A DNA stretch of 64,000 nucleotides from Candidatus Tumulicola sp. (GTDB lineage: Bacteria; Vulcanimicrobiota; Vulcanimicrobiia; Vulcanimicrobiales; Vulcanimicrobiaceae). Position 1 is the first letter of the stretch. Each line of letters begins with the position of its first letter. A model generated the notes under the pieces. The model was not told where the DNA came from, made no database searches, and worked only from the letters and a program-made list of their open reading frames with translations. Positions 25,853 to 34,728 of this stretch are shown here, piece by piece. A program made the translations under genes and the position numbers. Where the stretch lies: contig DASXDT010000006.1 of the NCBI GenBank assembly GCA_036490475.1, positions 620,001-684,000 on the forward strand, read 5' to 3'.

Positions 25853-27178
25853 TTGCCTACACTGCTCCGGCGACTAGGGACACGCGATGCCGCGCTCATC
25901 GTCATGGGCGGTATCGTCGGCTCCGGAATCTTCATGAATCCGTCGGTCGTTGCACGCTACGTGCCGTCGGCCGGCGGTATTTTATTAGCATGGGTTGCCG
26001 GTGGCGCAATCGCATTGTTGGGCGGCGGTCTGTTCGCCGAGTTGGCGTCGCGACGGCCACGCGATGGCGGCTTGTACGCCTACATGTGCGATGCGTTTCA
26101 TCCATCGGTCGGATTCCTCTACGGATGGACGCTACTGCTGGTGTCGCAGAGCGGCGGCATGGCGGCCGCGGCCGTAACCTTCGCCAATTACTTCGAGCCG
26201 CTGACGGGGTTGCACGTTTCGGCGCGGACGCTCGGCGTGCTCGCGATCGCGTTGTTCACCGCGATCAATTCGCTCGGCGTGCGCTCGGGCGCCGGTACGC
26301 AAAATGTATTCATGGCAATTAAGGTCGCCGCCATCGCAGGCTTCGTGTTGGTCGGAATCGCGGCGCCGCGCGCAGCATCGGTGACGCTCGGACCGGCCGC
26401 GACCGCGGGGGCATCGGCCGCAGCGATCGGTTTGGCAATGGTGCCGGTACTGTTCGCCTACAGCGGCTGGCAGACGGCCAGCTTCATGTCGGCCGAGTTG
26501 AAAACGCCGGAACGGACGTTGCCGCGCGGATTGATTCTTGGTTTGTCGTGCGTCGTGATTCTCTATCTCGCCGTAAACGCAGTGTGCGTTCGCGTACTTG
26601 GGCCGGCTGGATTGGCTGCGACGCGAACGCCTGCTTCGGCGATCGCGCAAACGGCGTTCGGTCCTGTGGGTGGGCGGATCATGGCCGCCGTGGTAGCAGT
26701 GTCGACGCTCGGGTTTTTGAGCAATCAAATCCTGACGTCGCCGCGCGTCTATTTCCAGATGGCCGCCGACGGCACGTTCTTTCGCAGCTTAGCGTGGATC
26801 GATCCGCGCACACACGTACCATCGTTCGCGATCCTCGCGCAGGGTGCGGTTGCGGCGATCGTCGCGTTATCCGGCCGGTACGATCAAATTCTGAACTACG
26901 TTACCAGCGTCGACTACGTGTTCTTCGGATTGGCCGGCGTCGCACTGATCGTCTTCTGCCGTCGCGACGCAGCCGAATCGAGAACACGCCCGCACATACG
27001 GTTGCCGGGCTATCCGTGGAGCGCGATCGCGTTCGTCGTCATTTCGTGGGCGGTCGTCGGCGACGTCGTTTTTAAATCGCCCGGCGACACTTCGATCGGG
27101 CTCGGCATCATGCTGGCCGGGTTGCCGGTGTACGCAATCTTTCGCGCCGTCAACCGGCGCCGGACCGCGACATCGTGA
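25853..27178 (+). CDS. APC-superfamily amino-acid permease
   Basis: 441 aa, 12 predicted TM helices. Characteristic first helix VMGGIVGSGIFMNPSVVARYV (broken GxGIF substrate site) and conserved FAELASRRPRDGGLYAYM. Imports or exchanges an amino acid; specificity unknown. The TTG start at 25853 places TM1 correctly; the next Met (25904) would truncate it. Its TGA overlaps the next gene's GTG (GTGA). Confidence 0.88.
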   Translation: MPTLLRRLGTRDAALIVMGGIVGSGIFMNPSVVARYVPSAGGILLAWVAGGAIALLGGGLFAELASRRPRDGGLYAYMCDAFHPSVGFLYGWTLLLVSQSGGMAAAAVTFANYFEPLTGLHVSARTLGVLAIALFTAINSLGVRSGAGTQNVFMAIKVAAIAGFVLVGIAAPRAASVTLGPAATAGASAAAIGLAMVPVLFAYSGWQTASFMSAELKTPERTLPRGLILGLSCVVILYLAVNAVCVRVLGPAGLAATRTPASAIAQTAFGPVGGRIMAAVVAVSTLGFLSNQILTSPRVYFQMAADGTFFRSLAWIDPRTHVPSFAILAQGAVAAIVALSGRYDQILNYVTSVDYVFFGLAGVALIVFCRRDAAESRTRPHIRLPGYPWSAIAFVVISWAVVGDVVFKSPGDTSIGLGIMLAGLPVYAIFRAVNRRRTATS

Positions 27179-28995
27179 AGCGCTCCGTGCGCATAACGCT
27201 CGTAATTTTGTTGGGGCTTTTCGAGCTTGGGTCGATCGTCGCGACGCTCGCGACCTTCGACCAGAGCGTCGGCGAATACGGTTATAATATCGGGCCGGAT
27301 GGAATGACGGTCATCGCGGTCGAGCCGGGGCTTCCGGCCTCGCGCGCCGGCATCGTCCCCGGCGATCGCATCTCGTACGAACATCTCGCGCTTCCCGGGC
27401 GCATGAACGCGATCCTCAACTCCACGATGTCGCCCGACACACCATTGACGCTCGATCTCCGGCACGGATCGAGCGTTAGAACCGTGCACTTGATGCCGGC
27501 GCTGCTCCCGCGTCTCTACGGCGCCGCGGATCTTTCGTTCGCGTTCGCCGGATTCTGTTTGGGCGCGGTGAGCCTCGCGCTCGTCTTGATGCGCCCGAAC
27601 CGCATGACTTGGGGCTTCGCGTTGGTCGTGCCGCCACTCGTACTGCCCGAAGCGGCTTTCTTATGGGCGCAGCACGCACCGCTCGCGCTAGGGTTGTCCT
27701 ACGCGATTTTTATCTCGCTGCTATACGGTTTACAGTCGTATGGAACCATCGCGTTCGCCAGCCGTTTTCCAGCCGACGAACCGGCCGGCATCGCACGCTG
27801 GATCGACAAGTTGGCGGCTCCGGCGGGCATAGCCGCCGCTTCGATCTATATCGGCACCGATTACGCCATTTGGCTGGCCTCCGCGCCCCCGCCGCATTGG
27901 TTGCTCGTATCGCAAGACTATCTCGCCCCGATCGTGCCCAACGCGTTCGCACTCATCGCGATCGTAGCCACTTACGTACGCAGCGACCGAAATCTGCGCA
28001 GCCGCCTCGCGCCGGCGTTAGCCGCGATGGTGCTCATGATCGCCAGCGCGATAGCGCAACAATTCGGCGAAGTGGGAACCAGCAACGCGACGATCTTGCT
28101 CGCCACCTATTTCGCGTTCGCCGGATCGGCCGCGTTCCTGGCCGCGTCGGTCGCATATGGCGTGGTTCGCCACCGCGTCATCGACGTCAATTTCTTTATC
28201 GGCCGCACCCTCGTGTACGGAACGTTGACGATCGTCGCCGTCAGCATCTTCTCGCTGATCGAATATTTGTTTGGAAAGTTGCTCGAACGCGGCGGACTGG
28301 CGACCGTTCTCGAGATTCTTTCGGCGATCGCGCTGGGGTTGTCGCTGAATGCGCTGCACGGGCGCCTCGACTATTTCATCGACGTCGTACTGTTCCGCCG
28401 GAGGCACATCGCCGAGGCGCGCGTCGCGCGGACGGCGCACAACGTTGCGTTTGCAAACTCCACCGAGATCGTCGAAGAGATGCTCGTGAACGAACCTGCC
28501 GACGCGTTCGATTTAGCATCGGCGGCCGTGTTCGCCGAAGATCCCCGCGATGCGTCGTTCGTTCGCCGGCACGCCGTCGGATGGGACGACGGCAGCGCTG
28601 CTGCGTTGGACGGCGACGATCATCTTGTAGTTCGGATGCGTGCCGAATTACGGGCCAGCGATCTTTCGGATTTACGCTGGCCAAGGCACGACGTTCCAGC
28701 CGGTGCGCGCCAACCGATCTATGCGATTCCAATCGTTGTCGGACGCCGTTTGCACGCGATTGCGCTATACGGTGCCCACTCCAGCGGCGAAGACATAGAC
28801 CCCGACGAGCGCGCCGGCCTACGGCAACTCGCGGCCGGCGCCGCATTGGCCTACGATCATCTTGCGACCAAGGCGCTGCGCGATCGGGTCGCATCGCTGC
28901 AACGCGAAAACGCCGCGCTGCGCCGCAGCGAAGAAACGCTGTCGGCTATTGTGGCGGAACGATTGCCGCGGTCGCTTGAACCGGACGGCGCTTGA
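27175..28995 (+). CDS. membrane sensor with PDZ, 7TM-like and GAF-like domains, no output domain
   Basis: 606 aa. TM1 (about 7-28); extracytoplasmic PDZ-like domain (about 40-105, MTVIAVEPGLPASRAGIVPGDRIS); seven or eight TM helices (about 115-365); a cytoplasmic linker with FFIGRTLVYGTLT and RLDYFIDVVLFRRRH, as in 7TM-type sensor kinases; a GAF-like domain (about 400-570); and a short coiled-coil end (LRDRVASLQRENAALRRSEETL). No histidine-kinase, GGDEF or phosphatase module follows. GTG overlaps the permease stop, implying co-expression and perhaps sensing of the transported amino acid or of the envelope. Its 3' end overlaps the convergent gene by 50 bp. Confidence 0.75.
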   Translation: MKRSVRITLVILLGLFELGSIVATLATFDQSVGEYGYNIGPDGMTVIAVEPGLPASRAGIVPGDRISYEHLALPGRMNAILNSTMSPDTPLTLDLRHGSSVRTVHLMPALLPRLYGAADLSFAFAGFCLGAVSLALVLMRPNRMTWGFALVVPPLVLPEAAFLWAQHAPLALGLSYAIFISLLYGLQSYGTIAFASRFPADEPAGIARWIDKLAAPAGIAAASIYIGTDYAIWLASAPPPHWLLVSQDYLAPIVPNAFALIAIVATYVRSDRNLRSRLAPALAAMVLMIASAIAQQFGEVGTSNATILLATYFAFAGSAAFLAASVAYGVVRHRVIDVNFFIGRTLVYGTLTIVAVSIFSLIEYLFGKLLERGGLATVLEILSAIALGLSLNALHGRLDYFIDVVLFRRRHIAEARVARTAHNVAFANSTEIVEEMLVNEPADAFDLASAAVFAEDPRDASFVRRHAVGWDDGSAAALDGDDHLVVRMRAELRASDLSDLRWPRHDVPAGARQPIYAIPIVVGRRLHAIALYGAHSSGEDIDPDERAGLRQLAAGAALAYDHLATKALRDRVASLQRENAALRRSEETLSAIVAERLPRSLEPDGA

Positions 28996-29644
28996 TCAGT
29001 TCGAGGCCGACTGCAACGAGAAAAACCGCGGTCGGCAGCGCGCCGAAGATTCCCGGGCCGGTGTTGCTCGGTGACATAAATCCTTCCCGGAAGAAAATTG
29101 ATAACGTCGCGATGCCGTTTCCGGCCGCAGCAACGTACCCGATCCACACGAGCCACTCGGGCGCGGAATCGTGCCGGCGCATGCTGTGCGCAACTGCGAA
29201 CGTGAAGATCGCAGCGGGCCCGTAGGCCAGTCCGCCTTGCAAGAACACGAACGTATCGTACACGGCGGCCATACCAAAGGATTGAAAAACGTCCGCAGCG
29301 GCGTACGCCACCGTCGTTTCCAAGCATGCCGCGACGATCGATAGACAGATCATCACGACGCCGGCAACCAGCGCGAACATCGAGAGCCCCTCTTGCCGTC
29401 CGGGTGCGTGTGACAGATACGTCCGAAGACCGACGATGAACCACAAGAAGAATCCGGCCGCCGGAAACATCAACCACGCGCCCAGGAGCAGCGTGGGTCG
29501 ATGCAGGTCGAGCAACAGACCGATGTCTGTCGCTTTCAACGTCGGCGACGGGAGCGGGCTCGTCACCACGGTCGCTATGAGGATCAGCGCGACGAAACTA
29601 AGAATCGACCAGCCCGCCGAACGCTCGGCATGCACGTTTTCCAT
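28946..29644 (-). CDS. six-to-seven-TM membrane protein, unknown function
   Basis: 232 aa with about six hydrophobic helices and a short cytoplasmic N terminus (MENVHAERSAG). The layout resembles DUF4386-like small integral membrane proteins but no diagnostic motif is visible. It is convergent with the PDZ/GAF sensor, overlapping 50 bp. Confidence 0.65.
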   Translation of the reverse strand: MENVHAERSAGWSILSFVALILIATVVTSPLPSPTLKATDIGLLLDLHRPTLLLGAWLMFPAAGFFLWFIVGLRTYLSHAPGRQEGLSMFALVAGVVMICLSIVAACLETTVAYAAADVFQSFGMAAVYDTFVFLQGGLAYGPAAIFTFAVAHSMRRHDSAPEWLVWIGYVAAAGNGIATLSIFFREGFMSPSNTGPGIFGALPTAVFLVAVGLELIKRRPVQATAAIVPPQ

Positions 29645-29667
29645 AAGGCCCGTTTACTTGGTTCGGA

Positions 29668-29687
29668 AAGCCGGTCCTCCCCGGCTT
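29668..29687 (-). terminator. hairpin between two minus-strand genes
   Basis: AAGCCGG and CCGGCTT, 7-bp stem with a 6-nt loop, 13 nt downstream of the glycosyltransferase stop. No strong U-run, so termination is likely weak. Confidence 0.4.
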
Positions 29688-29700
29688 GTGTCGCCTTGCA

Positions 29701-31257
29701 TTACAGGCCATAGTACTTAAACGAGGGCCACATCTGCGCCAGCGGCGCATGTGGATGCGTGCACAAGTAGATCGGAAGCGGTCCTTCAAGAACCCAGCGA
29801 AATTCGTTGCGATAGACGGCGATTTGCCGCACGCTTCCGAACGCGCGTAAGAGGAGCGGATAATCCGTCGCACCGACGGCCAGCATCGACGCGCCGGAAT
29901 ATCCTCGAACGCCCCAGACGTAATATTGATTGTTTGGGCTAATCGCGACCGGTAACCCGTAGCTGGGTCCGTAGCGATTTAATGCGCCGGCATAGGCATA
30001 CCGGTCCGCGAAGATTGCCGTCTGCGCGCGCTGCGGTTGCGGTATCGATCGATAGGCGAGCGCGACGGTTTCCACCATCGCTTTCCATCCCAGCTGATCG
30101 GCGTAGAGCGGATTCATCAGCCGTCTGCTTCCGTCGTGCGCTATCGAATCGCCGATGCGGCTCACACCGATCAACGATTCGTATTGCATATAGGCGGGCA
30201 ACGACAAGATCGGGAGCGCGATCGGAACGAATATCGCCGCGACGATGAAGGCCGCCGCTGCGAGGGCCGCACGACGACGCGGATGTGGGGCTAACCAGCG
30301 TTCGACGGCTACGCCGCCTGCTGCGAATAAGGTTGGATAGATACCGAAGATATAATATGGACGCCCGACGCTGACGACCGCAATTGCAAGCAACACGCCG
30401 TATGCGACCGCTACGAAACGCGCGTCGTCGCCGAGACGCCCACGCGCGGACGCGACGACACCGGCGATCCACAGCGGCGCGAGAAATGCATTGAGATAGA
30501 GAATCTGCCCGATCGCCAGAAACAATGCGTTGCGGGCCATTCCAGACGATTCGTCGGCTATTCCGTTGGCCAACGCGTGGCGGTTCGCGCGATCGCCGGC
30601 GATCACGCCAAGCATCGGAATATGGTGCGATAATTGCCACCAGACGTTCGGCCACACGAGCACGACGGTCAACAACGCGCCGAGCGCGAGCCAACGCGAC
30701 CGCAACACGTACGCTTTTCCGGTGAGCAGTAGCCCGAGAGCGAGGGCGAGCGCGCACGCAACGATCGAATACTTGGCGTAGAAGGCGACCGCGACGATCA
30801 ACGCCATCGCAATATACCATCGTCCGTCGCGCGTGCGAACTAAGCGTAGCGTGCAATATGCGAGCGCAGTCCATGCCGCCGGGGAAAGCAACTCGGTCGA
30901 CAGTCCGTACCCGAGACCCAGCAACCCTGGAGCGAGCGCGGTTCCGATCGCAGTCAACAGTTGCGCGTACGCACCACCGCGCAACTCGCGTGCGACCGCG
31001 CACGCCAGCAAGACGGTGACGCCGGCAAAGATTGCCGGCGGTAATCGCAGCGCCCACACCGCATAGCCGGCGGGTGCCGACAACCACGCTACGAACGGCG
31101 CGAACGGCGGCTGATCGACGTACCCCCACGACAGATGGCGAGCACAGTCGATGAAGTACAGTTCGTCTCGGTAGTATCCGTAGCGGTGGTTGAACGCGAC
31201 GTGCACCAGCAGCGTTGCCACGGCCGCCACGTAGGCGACCGGATGCAGCTTCTTCAC
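29701..31257 (-). CDS. ArnT/PMT-like membrane glycosyltransferase (GT39/GT83 type)
   Basis: 518 aa. N-terminal TM helix followed by the periplasmic loop YYRDELYFIDCARHLSWGYVDQPPF (about 26-50), whose acidic RDE is the catalytic site of lipid-linked sugar transferases (PF13231), then about ten more TM helices and a C-terminal soluble domain (about 380-518). It transfers a sugar from a polyprenyl-phosphate donor to lipid, protein or glycan outside the membrane. The start is GTG 31257, overlapping the upstream gene's TGA (GTGA). Confidence 0.88.
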   Translation of the reverse strand: MKKLHPVAYVAAVATLLVHVAFNHRYGYYRDELYFIDCARHLSWGYVDQPPFAPFVAWLSAPAGYAVWALRLPPAIFAGVTVLLACAVARELRGGAYAQLLTAIGTALAPGLLGLGYGLSTELLSPAAWTALAYCTLRLVRTRDGRWYIAMALIVAVAFYAKYSIVACALALALGLLLTGKAYVLRSRWLALGALLTVVLVWPNVWWQLSHHIPMLGVIAGDRANRHALANGIADESSGMARNALFLAIGQILYLNAFLAPLWIAGVVASARGRLGDDARFVAVAYGVLLAIAVVSVGRPYYIFGIYPTLFAAGGVAVERWLAPHPRRRAALAAAAFIVAAIFVPIALPILSLPAYMQYESLIGVSRIGDSIAHDGSRRLMNPLYADQLGWKAMVETVALAYRSIPQPQRAQTAIFADRYAYAGALNRYGPSYGLPVAISPNNQYYVWGVRGYSGASMLAVGATDYPLLLRAFGSVRQIAVYRNEFRWVLEGPLPIYLCTHPHAPLAQMWPSFKYYGL

Positions 31258-32369
31258 GCAGCGCCGGGGCGCGATTGATATCCGGCTATAAAGAGTTGCG
31301 CCACGCAGACGCCGGCGATCCCGGCCAGCGCGATGCATCCGAAGGTAAAACTCGCATCCCACCACGTCCCGCCGAACATCGGGAAGGCGAACAGAAAGTA
31401 CGCCGCCATATACGCTGCCGGCACGACCCCGCCGAACCAGCGCAAAGCGCAGGCTCGCACGACCGACGGGCGATATTTCGCGACGATCGCGTCGCCCGCG
31501 GCACCGGCGACGATCGATGCGAGCAAGATCAATACGAACTCGCCGGCATCGGTCGATAATTCGCCGCCGATCCAACATTTTTCCGCGACGCACAGCACGA
31601 TCAACGCACCGGGGTGCAGTTGTTTGCGGCTGCACATGTAGATCGTCGCTGCAGCCAAAACCAAGCTTTGCCAGATGACCGTCAAGATCTCGGTAGACTG
31701 CTTGTAGAACAGCATCACCGACAACACGAATTGTTGATGGATGAATTGCTGTTGCGAAAGCGGATGGTCGCGCAGCAGCGCCTCGGGATAAAATCCGAAC
31801 TGCGTAACGAACTGCACGACTTCGAACGCGACCCCGAGGGAAACGAGCATCGGCAACTCGTCGACTAAGTTCGCGGCATTCGGCCTAGCCAGTCCGCTCC
31901 GCACCGGGCCGGTCACCAAGAAGAACAATCCCGTTAGTAAGACGAGGTGTGGCGGACTCAACAAGAGATCGAGCTGGTGCTCGAAGCCGAACACGGAATG
32001 CCACGCCGCGTCGAGCGCCCCGCCGAGAATCAAGCAAGCGGCACCTACCACGCTTTGCGTGTAACCGTGCGGGATAGCCGCCCAAAAGGAGCGACCGGGC
32101 TTCTGGTTCCGGCGAATCTCGAGCGTCAGGATGACCGCTGAAGCGATCGCTCCGCTGTACAACGTGACGTGCCAGGGGTTGAGAAACGTGTCGATCGTTT
32201 CAAACAGGTGCTGATGCGCGTCGATAAACAGGCCGGTCATCATCCAAACGGCTGCTATCGTTATGTACCAGTCCAAGCGTGTGGGTACGCCGGGACGAGA
32301 GTCGATAGACTCCTTTGGGATGGTAAACAAGGCCAGGGACGTCCCCATTAAGAAAATCGCGAGGCTCAC
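31254..32369 (-). CDS. polytopic membrane protein with two histidine-rich half-repeats
   Basis: 371 aa from GTG 32369; ATG 32348 and GTG 32396 are in-frame alternatives. About nine TM helices. Two parts look alike: HQHLFETIDTFLNPWHVTLYSG and HSVFGFEHQLDLLLSPPHLVLLTG, each with paired His, a P-x-H-x-x-L-(Y/L)-(S/T)-G core and following TM helix, suggesting an internal duplication that could bind metal or heme. Translationally coupled (GTGA) to the downstream glycosyltransferase, so a role in cell-envelope glycosylation is possible. Divergent from the lipoprotein at 32373 with almost no gap. Confidence 0.65.
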   Translation of the reverse strand: MSLAIFLMGTSLALFTIPKESIDSRPGVPTRLDWYITIAAVWMMTGLFIDAHQHLFETIDTFLNPWHVTLYSGAIASAVILTLEIRRNQKPGRSFWAAIPHGYTQSVVGAACLILGGALDAAWHSVFGFEHQLDLLLSPPHLVLLTGLFFLVTGPVRSGLARPNAANLVDELPMLVSLGVAFEVVQFVTQFGFYPEALLRDHPLSQQQFIHQQFVLSVMLFYKQSTEILTVIWQSLVLAAATIYMCSRKQLHPGALIVLCVAEKCWIGGELSTDAGEFVLILLASIVAGAAGDAIVAKYRPSVVRACALRWFGGVVPAAYMAAYFLFAFPMFGGTWWDASFTFGCIALAGIAGVCVAQLFIAGYQSRPGAA

Positions 32370-32372
32370 CTC

Positions 32373-32819
32373 ATGTTTCGGCTCGCCACAAAACACCTGC
32401 CGTGGCCTGTCGTGGTTGCATGTTGCATCGCGCTTGTTGGATGCGGCGGTTCACCCGTTGCCGTACCGTCCAACGTCGTCGTTGCAGCCCACCAACCGCG
32501 CGAATGGCCCTCGGCCGTCGTACGAACCCCCAACGCACCGCCGCATATGTTGCGCGTGTGGCTTTCCACGTTAACGCTTCATCCCGGCATGTGGCTCGAC
32601 GGATCGGTGGTTGCCGATACGAACGTGGCTTCCGTCGAGATTCGAACCGCAGCGTTCTCGATCAACTGCGAGCACGTCGGACCCGGCTTGTTCCGGTTTC
32701 ACACGCTGTTCTTGGAGCTGCCGCCGCTCTCGCGACGGCATACCTATCAGCTCGATATTATCGCGCGCAATACGCCCGGGGACGAAGAGATCGAACACGC
32801 GCCGCTGCGCATCGAATAA
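32373..32819 (+). CDS. small lipoprotein, unknown function
   Basis: 148 aa. Lipobox ALVGC (C24). The mature part is beta-rich (VVADTNVASVEIRTAAFSINCEHVGPGLFRFHTLFLELPP) and may be an Ig-like fold. It is divergent from the polytopic gene, the two starts only a few bases apart, so at least one of the two is probably expressed from a promoter inside the other. Confidence 0.65.
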   Translation: MFRLATKHLPWPVVVACCIALVGCGGSPVAVPSNVVVAAHQPREWPSAVVRTPNAPPHMLRVWLSTLTLHPGMWLDGSVVADTNVASVEIRTAAFSINCEHVGPGLFRFHTLFLELPPLSRRHTYQLDIIARNTPGDEEIEHAPLRIE

Positions 32820-32828
32820 TCAGTTGCG

Positions 32829-34331
32829 TTAGGGCGTCCGAGCTACGACGCGATGGTGCAGCTTCCCCAGCGGCAGAAAGTGCCGCAATGGAAGCTCGGC
32901 GGTGGCGGCGTGCCGGATGCCGGCGACCGATATCAGCGTGACGACGCCGACTGCGACGCACACCCAAAAAGCGGCGATCAGACCGCCGGCGAGGGCATCG
33001 GCCGGCGTTGCGCCGGCGTGCAACAACGCGCGGGCGCGCAGCTCTTGCGCCGACGCACCGAGTGCGACACCGAAGCCAATTCCCAACTGCAGCGCGAAAC
33101 TCAGCGCGGCCGAAGCACTGCCTTCGTCGGCATCGTCGACATGACCGAGGCCGGCGATCATGCCGCTCTGATACGCGAGCATTCCACCGAAGCCGCCGAT
33201 CACCGTGGCTGGAAGTAGGCCGTACCAGAACGGGGTGGATGGGTGGAGGAACAACAAAATCGCTTCACCCGCAACCATCACCGCGCTTGCGATGAAACCC
33301 ATGGCACGCACGCCGATGCGGCGCACGATCGTCATCGTCAATGGAGCTGCCACAAACGATGCGATGACCGACGACGGTAAGAAGGCAAGACCGGCGTCGA
33401 GGGCGCTATATCCGGCGACGCGTTGGGCGTACATCGACGTAAAGACCAGCACGCCCGCATACGACATCGGCTGCAACAGCATGACCGCCGCGCCCGATAG
33501 CAAGTCGGGATACCGAAATAAGCGTGACGGCAAAATCGGCTCGGCTGCCCGGCGCTCGATTCGGACGAGCAGCACCAACAGCGCGATCGTCGCGACGATG
33601 CCGGCGCCGGTCGCAATCGACGTCCATCCGCGCTGCGGTACCGATTCGATCGTGTAGACGAACGTCAGCAGTGCGGCCGTCAGCGTTAGCGCGCCGACGA
33701 CGTCGAGACGCGACGAACTTCGCTGCGGTGTGTCGCACGGCACGTACGTTCGCACCAGTACGAAGACGGCCACGGCAAACGGAATGTTGACGAAAAAGAC
33801 GGATCTCCAGCCAAGAAATTGTACCAAAATCCCACCGAACAGCATCCCGGCTGCGATGCCGCTGCTGCCGATCGTTCCCCACAATGCAATCGCGCGCGAA
33901 CGCGCGGGCCCGGCCGGAAACAACGACAATACGATTGCCAGCGCGGCCGGATTGACCATTGCAGCGCCAAGGCCTTGCAGTCCGCGCATCGCGATCAGGA
34001 ACGTCCCGTCGTGCGCGAGACCGCCGAGTAGCGACGCGATGGTAAAGACCGCGAGGCCTACGATAAAGAAGCGGTAGCGGCCGTACAAGTCGGCGCACCG
34101 GCCGGTTAACATCAAAAAGCCCGCCAGGAAGATCGCGTACGTGCTGACGATCCATTGTCCTTGACCGGCGCTGAGATGAAGCTCGGTCTCGATCGTCGGC
34201 AACGCGATCGAAACGATCGAGAAATCGACCAGCAACATAAAGAAAGTCGCGCTCAAAACGAAGAACGCGACCCATGTTTTGCGACTCGGTGCCGCTACGG
34301 CGATGATTTGATCTTCGCGAGGAACCTGTAT
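32829..34331 (-). CDS. MFS drug-efflux transporter, DHA2/EmrB-QacA type
   Basis: About 500 aa with 14 TM helices. Motif D/A region VDFSIVSIALPTIETELHLSAGQGQWIVSTYAIFLAGFLMLTGRCADLYGRYRFF and motif C GIAAGMLFGGILVQFLGWRSVFFVNIPFA place it in the DHA2 exporter group (proton-driven drug or solute efflux). No ATG, GTG or TTG sits near the family-consistent start; I give ATA 34331 as a placeholder (ATC codons at 34307 and 34304 are also possible). The start region overlaps the last ~37 bp of the upstream secreted-protein gene, so translation may be coupled to it with a rare start codon. An in-frame TTG at 34256 would delete half of TM1. Confidence 0.82.
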   Translation of the reverse strand: MQVPREDQIIAVAAPSRKTWVAFFVLSATFFMLLVDFSIVSIALPTIETELHLSAGQGQWIVSTYAIFLAGFLMLTGRCADLYGRYRFFIVGLAVFTIASLLGGLAHDGTFLIAMRGLQGLGAAMVNPAALAIVLSLFPAGPARSRAIALWGTIGSSGIAAGMLFGGILVQFLGWRSVFFVNIPFAVAVFVLVRTYVPCDTPQRSSSRLDVVGALTLTAALLTFVYTIESVPQRGWTSIATGAGIVATIALLVLLVRIERRAAEPILPSRLFRYPDLLSGAAVMLLQPMSYAGVLVFTSMYAQRVAGYSALDAGLAFLPSSVIASFVAAPLTMTIVRRIGVRAMGFIASAVMVAGEAILLFLHPSTPFWYGLLPATVIGGFGGMLAYQSGMIAGLGHVDDADEGSASAALSFALQLGIGFGVALGASAQELRARALLHAGATPADALAGGLIAAFWVCVAVGVVTLISVAGIRHAATAELPLRHFLPLGKLHHRVVARTP

Positions 34332-34705
34332 TGTTTTCCGCTTCTGGTCGCGGTTCCGGAGATGGTTCCGTCGTTCTCGAGCTTCCCGCGTACGGTGTAT
34401 CCACTGATGCCACCGACGTCGAGATAGATATTGCCGCCGGTCACGGTGCCGGTCACATTGATCGTCCGGCCGTACATCGGGTCGGGCTTGACCGAGGTCG
34501 CCGTGTAGGTTCCGGAGATGATTCCGTGGTTGAATTTGAGCTTTAAGTCGCCGGAATACGGAACGCCGCCGTTCCACAGTGGATTGTATGCCGCGACGTA
34601 GGTCGCGCTCCATTGCGAAGCGTGCACGGAAACTGCGGCCGGTGATGCCGCACAGCAAATCGCGGCCAGCACGGAGGTGAGAAATGTAGCGCGCAAATAT
34701 CGCAC
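34295..34705 (-). CDS. secreted beta-rich protein, unknown function
   Basis: 136 aa from GTG 34705 with GGAG 7 nt upstream. Signal peptide about 1-29 (ending SVHA). The mature domain is Gly/Thr-rich beta sheet (GIISGTYTATSV, VTGTVTGGNIYLDVGG, GTISGTATRSGKQYRF), with repeated I-x-G-T strands like small lipocalin or beta-barrel domains. Overlaps the MFS gene start. Confidence 0.65.
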   Translation of the reverse strand: MRYLRATFLTSVLAAICCAASPAAVSVHASQWSATYVAAYNPLWNGGVPYSGDLKLKFNHGIISGTYTATSVKPDPMYGRTINVTGTVTGGNIYLDVGGISGYTVRGKLENDGTISGTATRSGKQYRFLAKIKSSP

Positions 34706-34728
34706 GGCGGCTCCTTTCGTTTATGCGG

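Noticed and set aside
34332-34658. Long N-terminal extension of the MFS transporter
   Set aside because: Arg-rich, antisense-like reading of the secreted-protein gene in the same strand's other frame; no transporter homology.
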